DNA of 64,000 nt from Engraulis encrasicolus (GCF_034702125.1 NC_085871.1:29601349-29665348), one strand, 5' to 3'; counted from the stretch's first letter, positions 1 to 42,931 are shown. Translations and numbers: made by a program. The notes: generated by a model not told the origin, from the sequence alone.

Positions 1-1495
<1,495 letters not shown>

Positions 1496-1996
1496 ACAGC
1501 TCCCACCAAGGCCTCCCACGCATTCATAACATGAAATGGATCTCTGGAGAGCCACAGAATTAAAAAAAACGTTAAAAACGACCGATTTGCTGCGCATACA
1601 GTACTGTATGATGAGAAATGTCCAAGTGTGATGTTACCAAAACCACAGTATTAGTGTGTCTGTCTGTGTGCATGCGTGTATCTCTGTAACTCTTTTCAGG
1701 CCAGGCTGGTGCCCGTTCCATAACAAGTTAACGTTCCAAATCAAAGCACTTGTATTCACATCAGATTTTTTAACTTTTTCTGCGATGTCATGGTTCGCTG
1801 AGAAAAAAACAAGCATCTTTCGATTTGCTTCGCAAATTAACTTTCCGGTTACTGAACTATCAGAATTTCAGTGTGAACACGTCATTCGGTTCGAGACTAA
1901 AGGTGCGGGAACGGGCACCAGCCTGTCAGCCTGAACCCACCGTATGCGTCTGCATATGCTGTGTGTATCTGTATGTATGTGTGCTTGTGCTTGCAG

Positions 1997-2168
1997 TTTG
2001 GAGGTTGTGGGTGAGAACTTGCTTGATCAAGAGTGGCATGATCCCAAAAGTATTTTCAAAAAGACCGGACGCTGGAGCGCACTTGACAGTCTTGACTGGA
2101 CATTTCTACAGCGAGCTATAGACGAAGACAAATATTACACTGGACAAAATGGATTTACGGTATCATAG
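1997..2168 (+). CDS. Last coding exon of an unrecognised gene (partial)
   Basis: The exon follows a GT-rich tract ending in a clear acceptor (tgcttgcag, AG at 1995-1996). It continues open in phase to TAG at 2166-2168. The encoded tail of about 56 residues is acidic and aromatic, not low-complexity: it includes LEVVGENLLDQEWHDP, then SLDWTFLQRAIDED, and ends NGFTVS. An AATAAA signal sits at 2251-2256, 83 bases past the stop, as expected for a genuine 3' end. The gene runs on the plus strand and converges on the tetraspanin. The rest lies left of the window, or an exon may be hidden in the microsatellite block. I do not recognise the family and assign no function. Confidence 0.6.
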
Positions 2169-2250
2169 CAACACATGATGATGATAATGATGCAAATGTT
2201 ACTGCTGTACTTTATTGTGAAAAAGGCCTGTTTACCCCAATTTTTTGTAC

Positions 2251-2256
2251 AATAAA
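2251..2256 (+). terminator. Polyadenylation signal of the left-edge gene
   Basis: AATAAA in an A/T-rich context, 83 bases after the stop of the exon at 1997-2168. Between here and the (GA)n tract at 2369 nothing else is seen. Confidence 0.55.
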
Positions 2257-2367
2257 ATCACTCCTTTACTCTATAGGTATATTATATATATGGTATTACA
2301 GTGATCAATATGTGTGTTTTTGTGTTTGAATGTGTGCATGTGCATATGTGTGGGAATGTATGAGAGA

Positions 2368-2491
<124 letters not shown>

Positions 2492-2712
2492 TTATATTAA
2501 AAATAGATTCATCAATTTATGATACAGAACAATTTTCCCATTCCATGCACATACCACTAGACTTCCATGTTGTTTTGAATTGGACTTTGCCAGGAGAAAA
2601 AATGGTGCAGTCAAGAATATCATTAGCTCCTCCTCTATATGGTTGTCAGAGTGATTGTTCTACAGGTGTTCTCTACCCTAACTCTAACTGACCAGGCGTA
2701 AGGAGTACTTAA

Positions 2713-3042
2713 AGCGATATTGTGCCATTTTTGGAAATAAGTTCATTTTACACCTCCCCTTGAGTTAAATGATTGAGTTCTATCTTTCTCCTGTAATTTC
2801 AGTGATTCACTGAGTGAGTGTGACAGTGCAAATTCTACATCCAAGCTACCAATTAACATTTAACACCAACAGTTAGCTGGTCTAACAGGATTCAATGTTA
2901 ATTCCTAACTTGGAGGAAAAGTTTGCACTGCCAGACTCAAAGAACGACTGCAAATACTGTACAGAAGAAATGTACAACTCAATCATTTACCTCAAGGAGA
3001 GGTGTAAAATGAACTTATTTCCAAAAATGATAGAATATCACT
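2713..3042. mobile_element. TTAA-flanked inverted-repeat element (MITE) with long termini
   Basis: The left end (2713-2755) and right end (3000-3042) are inverted copies for about 45 bases, around the core ggaaataagttcattttaca. TTAA occurs directly outside both ends (2709-2712 and 3043-3046), the target duplication typical of piggyBac- or Kolobok-type elements. There is no transposase, so it is non-autonomous. Confidence 0.7.
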
Positions 3043-3080
3043 TTAAGTATTATGTGCCCCTTTGGCAATATATCAATCAG

Positions 3081-3324
3081 TAAGTGAAGATTTTCTTGCA
3101 CACCTCCTTGGTCAGGTGCGTAGGAGTGGAACCCCAAAGTCACCAACGTTAGATCAAAGAAAGCTCCCGCACACTGTTCACATTTGCATGGTTTAATGCA
3201 ACGTTTCGGTCTACTGACCTTCTTCAAGCAATTCAAACCTGAATGCTTGAAGAAGGTCAGTAGACCGAAACGTTGCATTAAACCATGCAAATGTGAACAG
3301 TGTGCGGGAGCTTTCTTTGATCTA
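3081..3324. mobile_element. Snap-back retroelement remnant with 80-base perfect hairpin and 16-base target duplication
   Basis: Bases 3151-3230 and 3244-3323 are exact inverted copies around a 13-base loop. The insert as a whole is bracketed by a direct repeat, gcaatatatcaatcag, at 3065-3080 and 3325-3340, which marks it as one insertion event. Inside each arm is a small stem (ggtc-agta-gacc) followed by gaaac, resembling the stem II and GAAA box of the ribozyme-like motif in the larger inverted element at 58.0-59.1 kb. I infer a Penelope-like element remnant; the family name is not proven. Confidence 0.65.
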
Positions 3325-3557
3325 GCAATATATCAATCAGAAATAGGTCTCACATCATCACTTAAAGTTTATACATAAACTATTTTACCTTGCACATGTA
3401 CAGTACCTTATCTTGCATGTGCGATAAAAATATTGAATGTAGGCCAATAAAATCATTAATCAGGCCTATTAACTTTTTAGTGATATGATATGTCTATTGC
3501 CAAGGGCGCACCTCATACTTCAGTCTTCAGTCTTCAGGCTTAAGTAGTACTACTTAA

Positions 3558-3911
3558 AGGTACACTGTGCAGGAAATGGTCAAAAAAAGGTACTGCAATT
3601 ATGCTGCTCATTGAAACTGGGCTGCCTATTGCCAAATTTGATCTTTACATGAACGTTTACTAAGTAATAAACAAATATTTTCTAGTATGGTCCAAGTAGA
3701 GTCATTTTTGCAGCTAAAAATGGGCATTTAGGGAAATTCAAAATGGCGGACCATGGAGAAGAGCCCCCTTTTCATGTATGAAAAGTGCAATTTTTCCAGT
3801 CATAAACGAATACTTGATGGTGGTGGTAAGTATTCATGAAAAAGGTAACATTAGTGAATGGGCAGCATGAATTCTGGAAATAAACAACTAAAAATCTCAC
3901 ACAGTGTCCCT
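3558..3911. mobile_element. TTAA-flanked MITE, family with cacagtgtccct ends
   Basis: The inverted ends (AGGTACACTGTG and CACAGTGTCCCT) are flanked by TTAA at 3554-3557 and 3912-3915. A clearly related copy lies at 60826-61180 in the SHANK gene, and more diverged relatives at 8248-8560 and 47033-47745. It ends only 76 bases past the tetraspanin stop, so that gene's 3' untranslated region probably runs into it. Confidence 0.75.
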
Positions 3912-3987
3912 TTAAATGTTTTTGGGAAACTCAGCCCAGGTCATCTATAGTGTGTAGGTGTCCATAGTCCTGTTGGTTGTCTGGTTG

Positions 3988-13086
<9,099 letters not shown>

Positions 13087-13948
13087 CTTTGCACATGGAA
13101 AACTGTCAAAAAGAGGATGATAGACATGGTCATGAATTACCGTTCATTTATTTTTTCAACAACAGTAACATGACACTTTCACCTAGCCTACATAGTAAGT
13201 CTTCAGCCTACCTGGCTAATTGCGGGATAATGTTGGCTAATAATTAGGCAACACATTCTTTCCTTAGTAGCTCTCTCTACTACACTTACTCCTGTGTATA
13301 TACAGTATTTTAGTAGTAGCAAACAAGCATTTGTATTTGTTTATAATCTTTTCTCTTTCAAATATCTGTAACAACCAAAGTCTTAAAACGTACCGTTTCT
13401 TTTCTGCTTCACTTGTCTTCTTTTCTCTCCTTCTCCAGTTACTGGCACAGCTCCTCCTTTGCCTATAGGTGATGGTTTCCTGGTACTCTGCCCCCGTCCT
13501 ACCTGCCACTGGCGACCTTTCCCCAGGGCCGTTGCAAGGTATTTTGGCAGCCCTAGGTAAAGAGGAACTTGGGGACCTTAACTCCTGTTCCTCTCTATTG
13601 GGGAGGGGCCGCCTCAAGAGATCTATTTCGATAGCTGTATTATTGCACTTTTAGGTCATTATACTGTACATTTAGGTAGCTGCTGCCACATTCACAAAGT
13701 TTTCATTGCTGTCATTTCAATACAAGTAGCCTACATAACCAGTCATTACCAGGGTGGGCCGTCTCAGATGGGGGCCGGCACAGGCAATTGCCTAGTTAGC
13801 CTAGTTGTGACGGGCTCACCCCTCTGCTCTTCTACTGGATTAAAGATCACTTCCTTGTTGACTGCAAATCATTAACTTCTCAGACTGAAGCGCTGGGCAA
13901 TAAAACAAAACGGACCATTTTCTCTTTAGCTGCTGCGGCTGTGTATCT

Positions 13949-13950
<2 letters not shown>

Positions 13951-14037
<87 letters not shown>
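13951..14037. repeat. (CT)n microsatellite
   Basis: About 87 bases of CT bordering the inverted copy at 14037-14189. Confidence 0.95.
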
Positions 14038-14043
<6 letters not shown>

Positions 14044-14189
14044 ATATCTAGTATGTCTGTGCGTGTGAATGTGCATGCATTCGTGTGTGTGTGCAAGTGT
14101 GTGTGTCCAAGGTCAGGGTAAACCATGACAGATGAGTAGATGTCCCCCATAAAGCATTGCCATGTTTTGTAGTCTGTGAGACCTCATTG
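14037..14189 (-). repeat. Inverted copy of 253-405
   Basis: Reverse complement of 253-405 with no mismatch seen, 13.6 kb away, between (CT)n and (GT)n arrays. Confidence 0.85.
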
Positions 14190-14395
<206 letters not shown>

Positions 14396-15086
14396 CATTT
14401 CCGATAGTTAGTGTTTCTCAACGGGGGCGTTGGGGAGCTCTACAGGGGTGTTGAGAAGGATACAACAGAGAGGGGGCGTTGGTTAGTTGCCATTGGGGGC
14501 ATTAGTCCATTTAAAAAATGTTATACTAAGGAGGGCATTGTCAGGCTTATTGACAATGTCAGGCCCATTTTCTGTGAAGAAATTAAATGTGTCACAAATT
14601 AATTAATCCACCAAATCATGCTGCTTTCTCAAGTGGTGACAAAAAATGGTTTCTTACTAACTCTAAGATGCGTGCCTTAATATTTCAATCCTCATTACAT
14701 AGGCCTACATAGCAGGATCACCCAACAAGTGACTGGATGAGAGGAAGCCATAACTTATAACAGCAAAAGGCTGTGATATTATTTGAAGTACACATGTTTA
14801 AAACTGTAAAGTGCTTTGGCTAATGTATTCTGAATTAAAATGTTTATGATACTCTCCTATGATATCAACCAGGTGGCAAAAGTGGACACAACTCGCCCCC
14901 TTCTGGCTAACAGTAGAATGCCAATGATTCAGATCGACGACTTCTGTCTGGAACGTGCCTTCTTTGTTAGATTAATTCAGTCTGGAAAAGGCTGTCGCAT
15001 CCAGGTCGCATCGCATCGTTGTGTGGACGTCGTGGATCACTGTTCATTTTGAATCTCAACCCCGGGTGGATTTTATCGCTTCAACC

Positions 15087-23347
<8,261 letters not shown>

Positions 23348-23399
23348 AATACCCTGCCTTACCCCCCCAATCCCCTCACCCGCCCCCATACACTTCCCT

Positions 23400-23511
<112 letters not shown>

Positions 23512-23802
23512 AATTTTTATGAAGCAAGCATTTTCAATGTAGGGTATGTAGTACACACCAACCAAGTGACACTGCTTCATGTTAAATCCTACCAAGCAAA
23601 ACACCTTCTTGTGCTGTAGGTGGCAGTGAAATCACTCCTAACTCCTTAATCGGATGTATGTTTTGTTGCCGTTGATGAGAGTTGTCAATCTCTAGTTCAG
23701 AGAGTTAAAAACCCATGGCACATGTTTTATCCAAGCTCCTGTGAATGGGATGATCGCAACAAGCACTCAAGGTCGGTGGATCAGGATGCTATTTGAAATC
23801 TG

Positions 23803-24085
23803 GGTAACACTTTACTTGACGCCGGCATCATACGTATGACATAACAGTGTCATAATAGTGTCATGAACGAGTCACAAACTTAATGCCAATGTCATAAATG
23901 TTTTATGACCATGACAAGTTGACATTGTTAGGCCTGTCTTTGTCATAACCGAATTTCACCTAAAGACAAAGTCATACAATGTTTATGTTGACATAATGTT
24001 TATGACACAGTCATGACTGTGTTATGACAATGTTATGGCACCGTTATGTCATACGTATGACGACGGCGTCAAGTAAAGTGTTACC
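23803..24085. mobile_element. hAT MITE within the LSM8 3' UTR, perfect 8-base duplication
   Basis: Inverted ends GGTAACACTTTACTTGACG and CGTCAAGTAAAGTGTTACC enclose 283 bases. GAAATCTG flanks both sides (23795-23802 and 24086-24093). It lies between the LSM8 stop (23347) and poly(A) signal (24393), so it should be transcribed as part of the mRNA. Confidence 0.85.
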
Positions 24086-24392
24086 GAAATCTGTCATGGT
24101 TTTTACTCTGTCAACCTGAGATGAATGTCTGTTGTTGACAAGGCAAAGGATTTTAGTTGGAGTCCCCATCATGGAAAAAATGGAACAGAATGTCTTTTTT
24201 AATTTCTATTCTGTTCTACTGGGATGCTTCTGTTATAGAGTCCTTTTGGCAGGCCAGGGCTTTGGTCATAGCAATTGGCATTGTTTGAGTTTTACCAATC
24301 TGTTCAAAGTTAACAAACCCTGCTCATTGTGTTGGCATGTATACAATTGAAGAACCTTTCGGAACATTATTGTCCTTTTTTTACTGCACGCA

Positions 24393-24398
24393 AATAAA
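24393..24398 (+). terminator. LSM8 polyadenylation signal
   Basis: AATAAA followed within 25 bases by T-rich and GT-rich sequence (ttttttcgttgtgtgttattg). It is the first convincing signal after the LSM8 stop. Confidence 0.65.
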
Positions 24399-24419
24399 AG
24401 TGTTTAATATTTATTTTTT

Positions 24420-25445
24420 TCGTTGTGTGTTATTGTTCCCATAGTAGGGAATTTTAATCTTGATTGGTATTAGAAGGCTCTGGGGAGAGCTGTGCAATGC
24501 AATTGGGCACATTTCCATGAATTACCAGTAGAGGTCACCCTTTTCCCAAATAAACTCACCACAGTCCGATTGGTGTGCTGAGCGTTTGCCCTGCGTTCTG
24601 CTGGACCATCTGGCACTGTAAGGTGGTTTTGCTTTGGGTTCATTGGGAAAGAAATGTGCCACTCAATACTTTGTAATGTTTTATTATGAACATACTATCA
24701 CTGTCAGATTTTGCCATTAAAAAAAAACCGTTAAATTCCCAATCAACACTTTGTTAATTACTTTGAAATTTGATCATCCATAAAACATTTTTTAAGGCAG
24801 ATGAACAGGATAAATATTTCAAACTGGGCTTGACCGTTCAGTTTGATGTCACTGAAACCACTTGGCGAAAAATTAAAATCAAGCTGAACTTTGAACTCTG
24901 CAACTTCTTGTTCCTGGAAATGGTTAATGTTGAAGCTGTTTTCATGAATTTCGTCATTTCAGCTCTGGCCCTGCCTCTTCACCATTGCACACATAAAAAC
25001 GTGATGATCACCACATGACTGCAGCATAAAATCATCTTCAAGACAGATTTAAAAGAAAAGAAAAAGAAAATGCCTTTCTCCTGCTTGCATTGTTTTCTTT
25101 GAAGAGAGATACACTTTCATGAGACCCCCCACCCCCCTCATTATTAACCAGGAATTCCCCATATATAAAACCAATGAATCACCTCAGACAGATCTGTGAC
25201 ACAATACACTGTGGGCCTACAGTATTTAACTTTTGTTGGCCTATGCCTCGGTCTTTTCTCTCCTGGTTCTAGATAAGGTGTGAGTTTGATGTCATCTGTG
25301 ATGTTCAGGGTCATATGTTTCCTTTCTTATAGCTTATGTGCTGCTGTAACTATTGGTGTAGAATAGAGACGTGCTTCTTATCTGGAGGGTTGTAACACAA
25401 AATTGACCCTTTGAATTGAATTAATTGATACAGTGGCTCTCAAAA
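24420..25445. other. Gap between the LSM8 and TYMP 3' ends, no gene seen
   Basis: A/T-rich sequence with no splice-bounded open frame and no repeat I recognise. Confidence 0.4.
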
Positions 25446-26200
25446 GTCCACACACCCCACTTCAAATGACAGGTTTTTGTGATTTAAAAAAAAATGACAG
25501 CAAGAGAAATAAATTCCTGGCTTTTTCCACCTTCAATCGAAACTATTAACCTTTACGATTCAATTAAGAAACAAACTTTAAAGGGATATGTCGCTAAGCT
25601 AGTGAAAGTCAATGGATCCGTGTAGCATGCTACACGAATGCATTGACTTTCACTAGCTTAGCGACATGCTCCCAATTTTAACTTGTCTTAAAGCAAGACA
25701 ACGGCTTACATGAAAAATAAGACACTTTACCACCTTTATAAACCCCACCCAACGATTTTAACTGTATTAAGCACCAAAATAGTGGCATACCCCTTTAAAG
25801 CTTTATTTAAGAAATTTAAGTATTTAAGAATTTAAGAAAATAAAAAACTTCAATTAACATGGTTGCATAATATACACACCCTTAAACTAATACTTTGTTG
25901 CCGCACATTTGGTGTTCAGCCTGGCATGCGTTAATATGGCAATATTCATTCACCACTCTTTGCAAAAGCCCATATCAGATAGATTGCGAGTGCATCTCCT
26001 GTGCACAGTCCTCAGATCACCCAACTGATGTTCGATGGGATACAGGTCTGAACTCTGTCTGGGCCATTCCAAAACCTCAATGTTATTTTGGTGAAGCAAT
26101 TATTTTGTATATTTAGGTGTGTGCTTAGGGAAATTGTTGTTCTGAAAGATTAGTTCCTCTGCATCTTCATCTTTCTGCCAGGGGGCCGAAGGTTTTGTGC
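25446..26200 (-). mobile_element. Decayed Tc1-like element
   Basis: The start acagtggctctcaaaagtccacacac and later phrases (ttaaactaatactttgttg, gatacaggtctgaactctgtctgggccattc, gtgtgtgcttagggaaattgttg) match the non-coding strand of fish Tc1-like elements. Frames are broken. A TTAA MITE has inserted at 25582-25794. Confidence 0.5.
25582..25794. mobile_element. TTAA-flanked MITE with internal short hairpin
   Basis: Ends AGGGATATG and CATACCCCT with TTAA outside (25578-25581 and 25795-25798). Inside, gtcgctaagctagtgaaagt (about 25590) is inverted at about 25650-25669. Confidence 0.65.
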
Positions 26201-26396
26201 CACTACCACAGCCCCTGTGGAAATGTTCCATTCCAAGACCATTCCACCGGTGGAGATAATGTCAAGGCAAATTCGTCTACACAATATCTCTCTGTGTGTT
26301 ACTATGGCAACTCTCTACTGGTTCCACTGGTGTGTATTGAATGGGAACAGACAGTGTACCTTAAACCAAGGATAGCTCTGAATGGTAAAAAAAAGT

Positions 26397-26402
26397 TTTA
26401 TT
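26397..26402 (-). terminator. Probable TYMP polyadenylation signal
   Basis: TTTATT on the plus strand reads AATAAA on the gene strand, about 150 bases past the TYMP stop. Other A/T-rich candidates lie nearby. Confidence 0.4.
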
Positions 26403-26551
26403 TTTTAATTTATTTTCCTCTCTTTTTTCAAAACAAGCATCAAAATATCATAAATCGGGAATTACACAGTCCACCCATCCACGTGGTTCTCCATTTCAAA
26501 AAAGAGAGGTAGAGGCACCAGTTAAAAACACACACTGAGTCACTGTCTCTG

Positions 26552-37594
<11,043 letters not shown>

Positions 37595-37691
37595 CCCGGC
37601 CCGGTGGCTCTTCTTTTGTTGTCACAGTCAGCTGCATGTGACAGCTGACAATAAATGTCAACTCTCCCTCTATCTCTCTTTCTGACAAAGA

Positions 37692-37693
37692 CA

Positions 37694-37735
<42 letters not shown>
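37692..37735. repeat. (CT)n microsatellite upstream of the TYMP start
   Basis: About 44 bases of CT roughly 100 bases upstream of the first TYMP codon. On the gene strand it is GA-rich. Confidence 0.95.
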
Positions 37736-37739
<4 letters not shown>

Positions 37740-37947
37740 TTGAGTTTTTTTAATATGAGGCATCAATTTGCTCTAAATATCTTAGGGCCCAACAGGTCAC
37801 ACAGACACATACACCAGATATTGTAATATATCAATGCCACATGGTTAGGTATGATTAAAAGTTGCATTTTGATGTAATCAGACGGTGACGGAGGGTGACT
37901 TAGACTGAGACTTAAAGTCAGAGCAGTTAGAGCAGAGTGTCTTACCG

Positions 37948-38210
37948 GGGCTGTAGTCTACAAGGTGGACGGGATTCCCAGTGCACCAGCCGGACACGTT
38001 ATGAACAGGTTATTCCAGTCAGAAAAGGACACTGTCAAAACACTACTGGCTTTGAACAACGGTAATTTGGACTCTGGCCTGGCTGTGCGGCAAGAAAACT
38101 GCATGCGACCACACACACACAAACACACACACAGACATGTCAGTCATTAACAACAACAGACTCGGTCACTCACTACACCCGACCACATCACTCCCCTCGG
38201 GCCGAGGAAA
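37948..38210 (-). other. Possible TYMP 5' untranslated exon and promoter side
   Basis: On the minus strand a good donor (ccccgGTAAGAC, GT at 37946-37947) ends a non-repetitive block, and acceptor-like cacatgcag lies just before the coding exon. The block has no in-frame start of its own. The left limit of the exon is not visible; the coordinate given is a guess. Confidence 0.35.
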
Positions 38211-38882
38211 AAGAGAGGTTATGGTGATCTGATAAGACCTGTGCACTCCACCTCTGAATGTTGAAACACGTGTCTGAGTGATTCACGGGTGGGTCATTTC
38301 CAAGCTTAGTACAGTAGCCCAACTTGTACACTGTAAACAAATGTTGTGTTCATTCAAGACTTAGAGAGTACTCTGGGACCGCATACCATCTAGAAGTGCT
38401 GAAATAGCATGGCAAAATGTGCTGGGTATTGTAATTGTCTTACTGAGAAAGACAATTCATTAGCAGTGATTCCTGTATAAGGAACAGAGTGTTCTATAAT
38501 AGGCCTGTTCATAGAAGCCTAACACAGAATACAGTGAGGTCATGGGTGCCGCTAAGGGGGGAAAGGTGTTACAGATTACAAGGGCCCAAGCGCTGACAGC
38601 ACTGACAGGGGCCCTTACAGGGGTCCAAAATTTGAACCTTTTATGGGGCCCAAAGTTTCTGGCGGCGCCCCGGAGTGAGATTTTGGCCACTGTAAGTAAA
38701 AAAAACAGTAGGCACCCCATCTTTAAAGCTTCTTCAAAGCTAATTTAAATCCAGGAATATAAGTGGAGGTTAAATATCTAAATTGTGTGTATCCGTGTGA
38801 GTCCTTCATTTTAAAAACAAAACCTTGAATGAATTTTCTCTTGTGACTGGTTTATTCAAGCCGCACTGTCACCTAAACTTAA

Positions 38883-39316
38883 AGGAACAGTCCACCCTTT
38901 TTTGATTTTCACATATTTGCAGTATTTCCAAGCATTATTTGTGAATGTGCAAATCATTTTCTTTTCAGTTTTTTCAGTACTTAGATTTATTGGATCAGAA
39001 TTATTAGCATAGCTTAGCATAATCACTTTATGTGAATGGAGGCATTAGCATCAAGCCACAAATGATCACAGGACAGGATTAAATAGCTGTTTTGCACACA
39101 GATGAATTTTACATTAATTTTAAAGTACTTTATAAGTAGGCTACATTTGATGATGTTTTGTTTGCCCCCATAGACTTGCATTTCTACGCTTAATTTAGCT
39201 ATACTGTTAAACTAGGCAATGGAAAAACAGAGACGAAAATGATATGCATATTCATGAATAATGCTATGAAATACTGCAAATATGTGAAAATTAAAAAAGG
39301 GTGGACTGTTACTTCA
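38883..39316. mobile_element. MITE with ggaacagtccaccctttttt ends
   Basis: Left end aggaacagtccaccctttttt and right end aaaaaagggtggactgttact are inverted, with tttgcagta/actgcaaata inside. TTAA is present on the left (38879-38882); the right border reads ttcaa. Confidence 0.65.
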
Positions 39317-40136
39317 AGGAACACTGCTGGAATTGGTTTGACTGATTTAGATGTCCTCATCTCCAACCCAATTCAATCAGGTCATCATTCAACCAGGCAA
39401 TAACCTGATTGAATTAGAAGGTAAAACCAGTAGCCTGGTGAACCAGCGCCACCCGCTGGACGGCAAAATGTTTTGTCTACGGGTAGTCTGGTTTATCAGG
39501 CTTTATAGTACTATAGTATATAATACCAGGGCATTTGGATGTGGCGCTGGATTGCAACGAATGAATTCTGTTTGCCCATCTCTGTTGGAATGCTAAAACC
39601 AAAGAGCACCAAGACAAGGATTATTTAAGACCCATGAAATCCTTCAAAATACCTGTTTTTTTCTCAAACATGTAACACAGTTATCTGGCTTTCCCATTTG
39701 TCACTGTGATAACACACTGCCCACAACAAAATTGCAACCTGCCTTCAACTAGTCACACATGTAATGAGCAGGGGACAACCACTGATGCTATGCCAGGATC
39801 CAGGGGGCAGTGCGTGGGTAGCGCACACGCGCGCGTCTGTGTGTGCGTGTGTGTGATGGTAGCATGCTTTCAGTGGTACTTATTCAAATACTTCAGTGTT
39901 TGGTGTACCTACTGCAAGAGAATAGTGTTCCCCAATCTTTTTTGTCCCTCGCACCCATACACTTTTTGTCTACAATGAGTATGCCATGGTTACCCTCTTT
40001 CGCATGCTCTGTGCCTCTTCCTTAATCTCAATGTGACTATTACATGCAATAGTTGGTGTTATTACATATTTCCAAGTATCCCTAGCAGTGTGCTCATGCA
40101 CCCCTCGTGGTACTCATACCCCTGAATGATAATCAC

Positions 40137-40682
40137 TAGAGAGGCACCGAAAATACGGGCGCAGAAAATATTTGGCCGAAAACGCAAAAAAAGACAGTTT
40201 CGGTTTTCGGCCGAAAGCCGATTGAGTGGCCGAATCGGAGATCGAATAGAAAATGAATTGAAAATGGGCATTAATTAAACTAATTTCAGTTCTACTCTAA
40301 CATTTGAAGACATCAAATACACATTTATTTTCTTTCAAAAACATGTCTAAACATTTACTGTAAGCCGTAGATTTAACCCCTTAAGACACGGCATTATAAA
40401 TTAGCTGTTACCAGAATGGCAATGACCAAGTCGTAATGTATTACTAAAGGCCCTGTGCACTGTCATAGTAGTGTTGTGCTATAGTAGTTAACTTTCAATG
40501 TCTATTACAGCGTGCCACAGGAGGTATGGCGTGCATTAAGGGGCTACGCAATATTTAAGAATAGTGAAAAACATAACTTTTGGCAACTTTTAACTGAATT
40601 GTAATAATCGGTTTCGATTTTCGGCCCAGTGATTAATTATTATTCGGTTTCGGACACAAATTTTAATTTCGGTGCACCTCTA
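40137..40682. mobile_element. hAT-like MITE, agaggtgcaccgaaa ends
   Basis: Starts TAGAGAGGCACCGAAAAT and ends ATTTCGGTGCACCTCTA. Repeated cggttttcggccgaaa motifs near the ends give subterminal inverted repeats. No clean 8-base duplication is seen. Confidence 0.6.
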
Positions 40683-41665
40683 AATTAATCACTGATATAC
40701 AGTAGGCAACATTATTTCATTTCGGTCAACAGTGCAATTGGTGGTGTGCCCTGAGATTTTTTTCAATGACAAAAGGTGTGCCTTGGTTAAAAAAAAGGTT
40801 GAAATCCACTGATGTAAGCCATATCGTAATAAGCTACACGATCACTGACGTTGGAAGCCTGGAGAGAAGCAATACAGTGCTTGTTGGTTGAGACAATTTG
40901 ATTAACCTTCTGTTTGTGTGTGTGTGTGTGTTTGTTTATTTCATCTGGTGAGTCCGTATTCTTAATCAGGCATTACAAAGCTTTATGAATGCATTGCAAT
41001 CTTTTGTGCACCCATGTGTGTGACGCACTCTTTTGTTTGAGTTCTTTTTATTTGTTGTTTACTTGTTTGTTTCTAGTATGTGGGCAGTTCAAATATCTAG
41101 TGAATAGATAAGGAGGACGTAGCAGAACCAGAATTAAGCAACTCTATTGTTCCGAGGGTTAAAAATGTTTAAACAGTAATCATTTTCCAACTCGACAGTC
41201 CATACTCTGATAAAACCCTGTATTTTGTTTTGTTCCGTGTATTGTCCACAAAATTAGTGTACTAACACAATTGGTTAATAACAAATAATACAATTGTCCA
41301 CTGAACTCCGACAAAGGTCCGATACAGTATTCCAAGCTCCATTTGGCTGGACCTTAAAGGCCGTATCCTCCCTTCTGTACAAAAAAAAATGAAATGGAAC
41401 TTTCTCAGTCTGTCCACAAGTAGGCGCAAGTGCACTATATCCGCTCCACTTCACTCAACACAGTACAGCCTGAGAATCGAAGAAAAGAGAAGTTTTCTCG
41501 AAACATAACACATTTGACCATTGACACCATCTTGTTATATTTTTTGGTACGTTTCTTTTCTCTCACTCTCTCTCCTCGTTTTTGCCAACAATTTGATCTT
41601 CAGTCCAACAAATAAATAGCCTACTGTAAAGGACCAATCCTTTATTTTTAAGGAGTCCTATTGAT

Positions 41666-41998
<333 letters not shown>

Positions 41999-42310
41999 TT
42001 CCGTGTGCACGTGCAAGCCTGTTTGTTTATGTGAGGTACTTGTACACATACGTAAAGATGAGAGATCAAATCTATGTCCGCCATTCCTCTATCCTTGTGT
42101 TTAGCACGTGTGGTTTGTGGTAACATGCACTTCTTCATACTACATGGACATGGGATTAAGCACTTGTCTAGTGATGCACATTACTGACTAGTCGTCAGGT
42201 GTGTGTGTGTTTGTGCATGTACTCTGTACTGTGTGTGAGAGTACATGTGTGTATTGTTCTTGAATGTGTTAGTGTATCGAGTGCATTTGTTCTTTGTGTG
42301 CATGTGCAGT

Positions 42311-42389
<79 letters not shown>

Positions 42390-42659
42390 TGTGTGTGTGC
42401 TTGTTTGTGTGTGTGCACATGCGAGTGTGTGTGTGTGCTTGTAGTGTAATGTGTGTGTGTGCAGATGGCTTTGTAACATAGCACCTGATCTTTGTAAGTC
42501 ATTCACAGAAGTAAGTATACATCATGATCATCATCATCGTCATCATCATTAATTCAGCCCTCTGAGTAACCATAGCAACCAGCATGGAAATACACTTACA
42601 ATACATTTATCATTGCTTCTGATTGAGTCGAAAAGAATGATCCAAAGTAAAGACAAAGT

Positions 42660-42931
42660 GGTAGCACTTTATTTTAAGGTACTCATGTTAGCCACGTATA
42701 CATACATACTGTCTGTATAAGTAACTTATAAGTCATACTTCAAGCAATATCAATCACTTGTTAAGCGTGTATTTCCAATTTCTTGTTTACGGCCAAGAAG
42801 TACTTCATTATTGATAAAATTGTAATAAGAACCTATTAGGACCTTAACACGCGTCTTAAAAGTCACTTATACAGATAACCATTAGACATGTGTACAAGTG
42901 GCTAACGTGAACCCAGTTCTAAAGTGTTACC
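42660..42931. mobile_element. Diverged MITE of the GGTAACACTTTA family
   Basis: Ends ggtagcactttattttaag and ctaaagtgttacc, with gttagccacgtat/tacaagtggctaac inside as a second inverted pair. It is related to the elements at 4874 and 23803 but lacks a visible target duplication. Confidence 0.55.
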
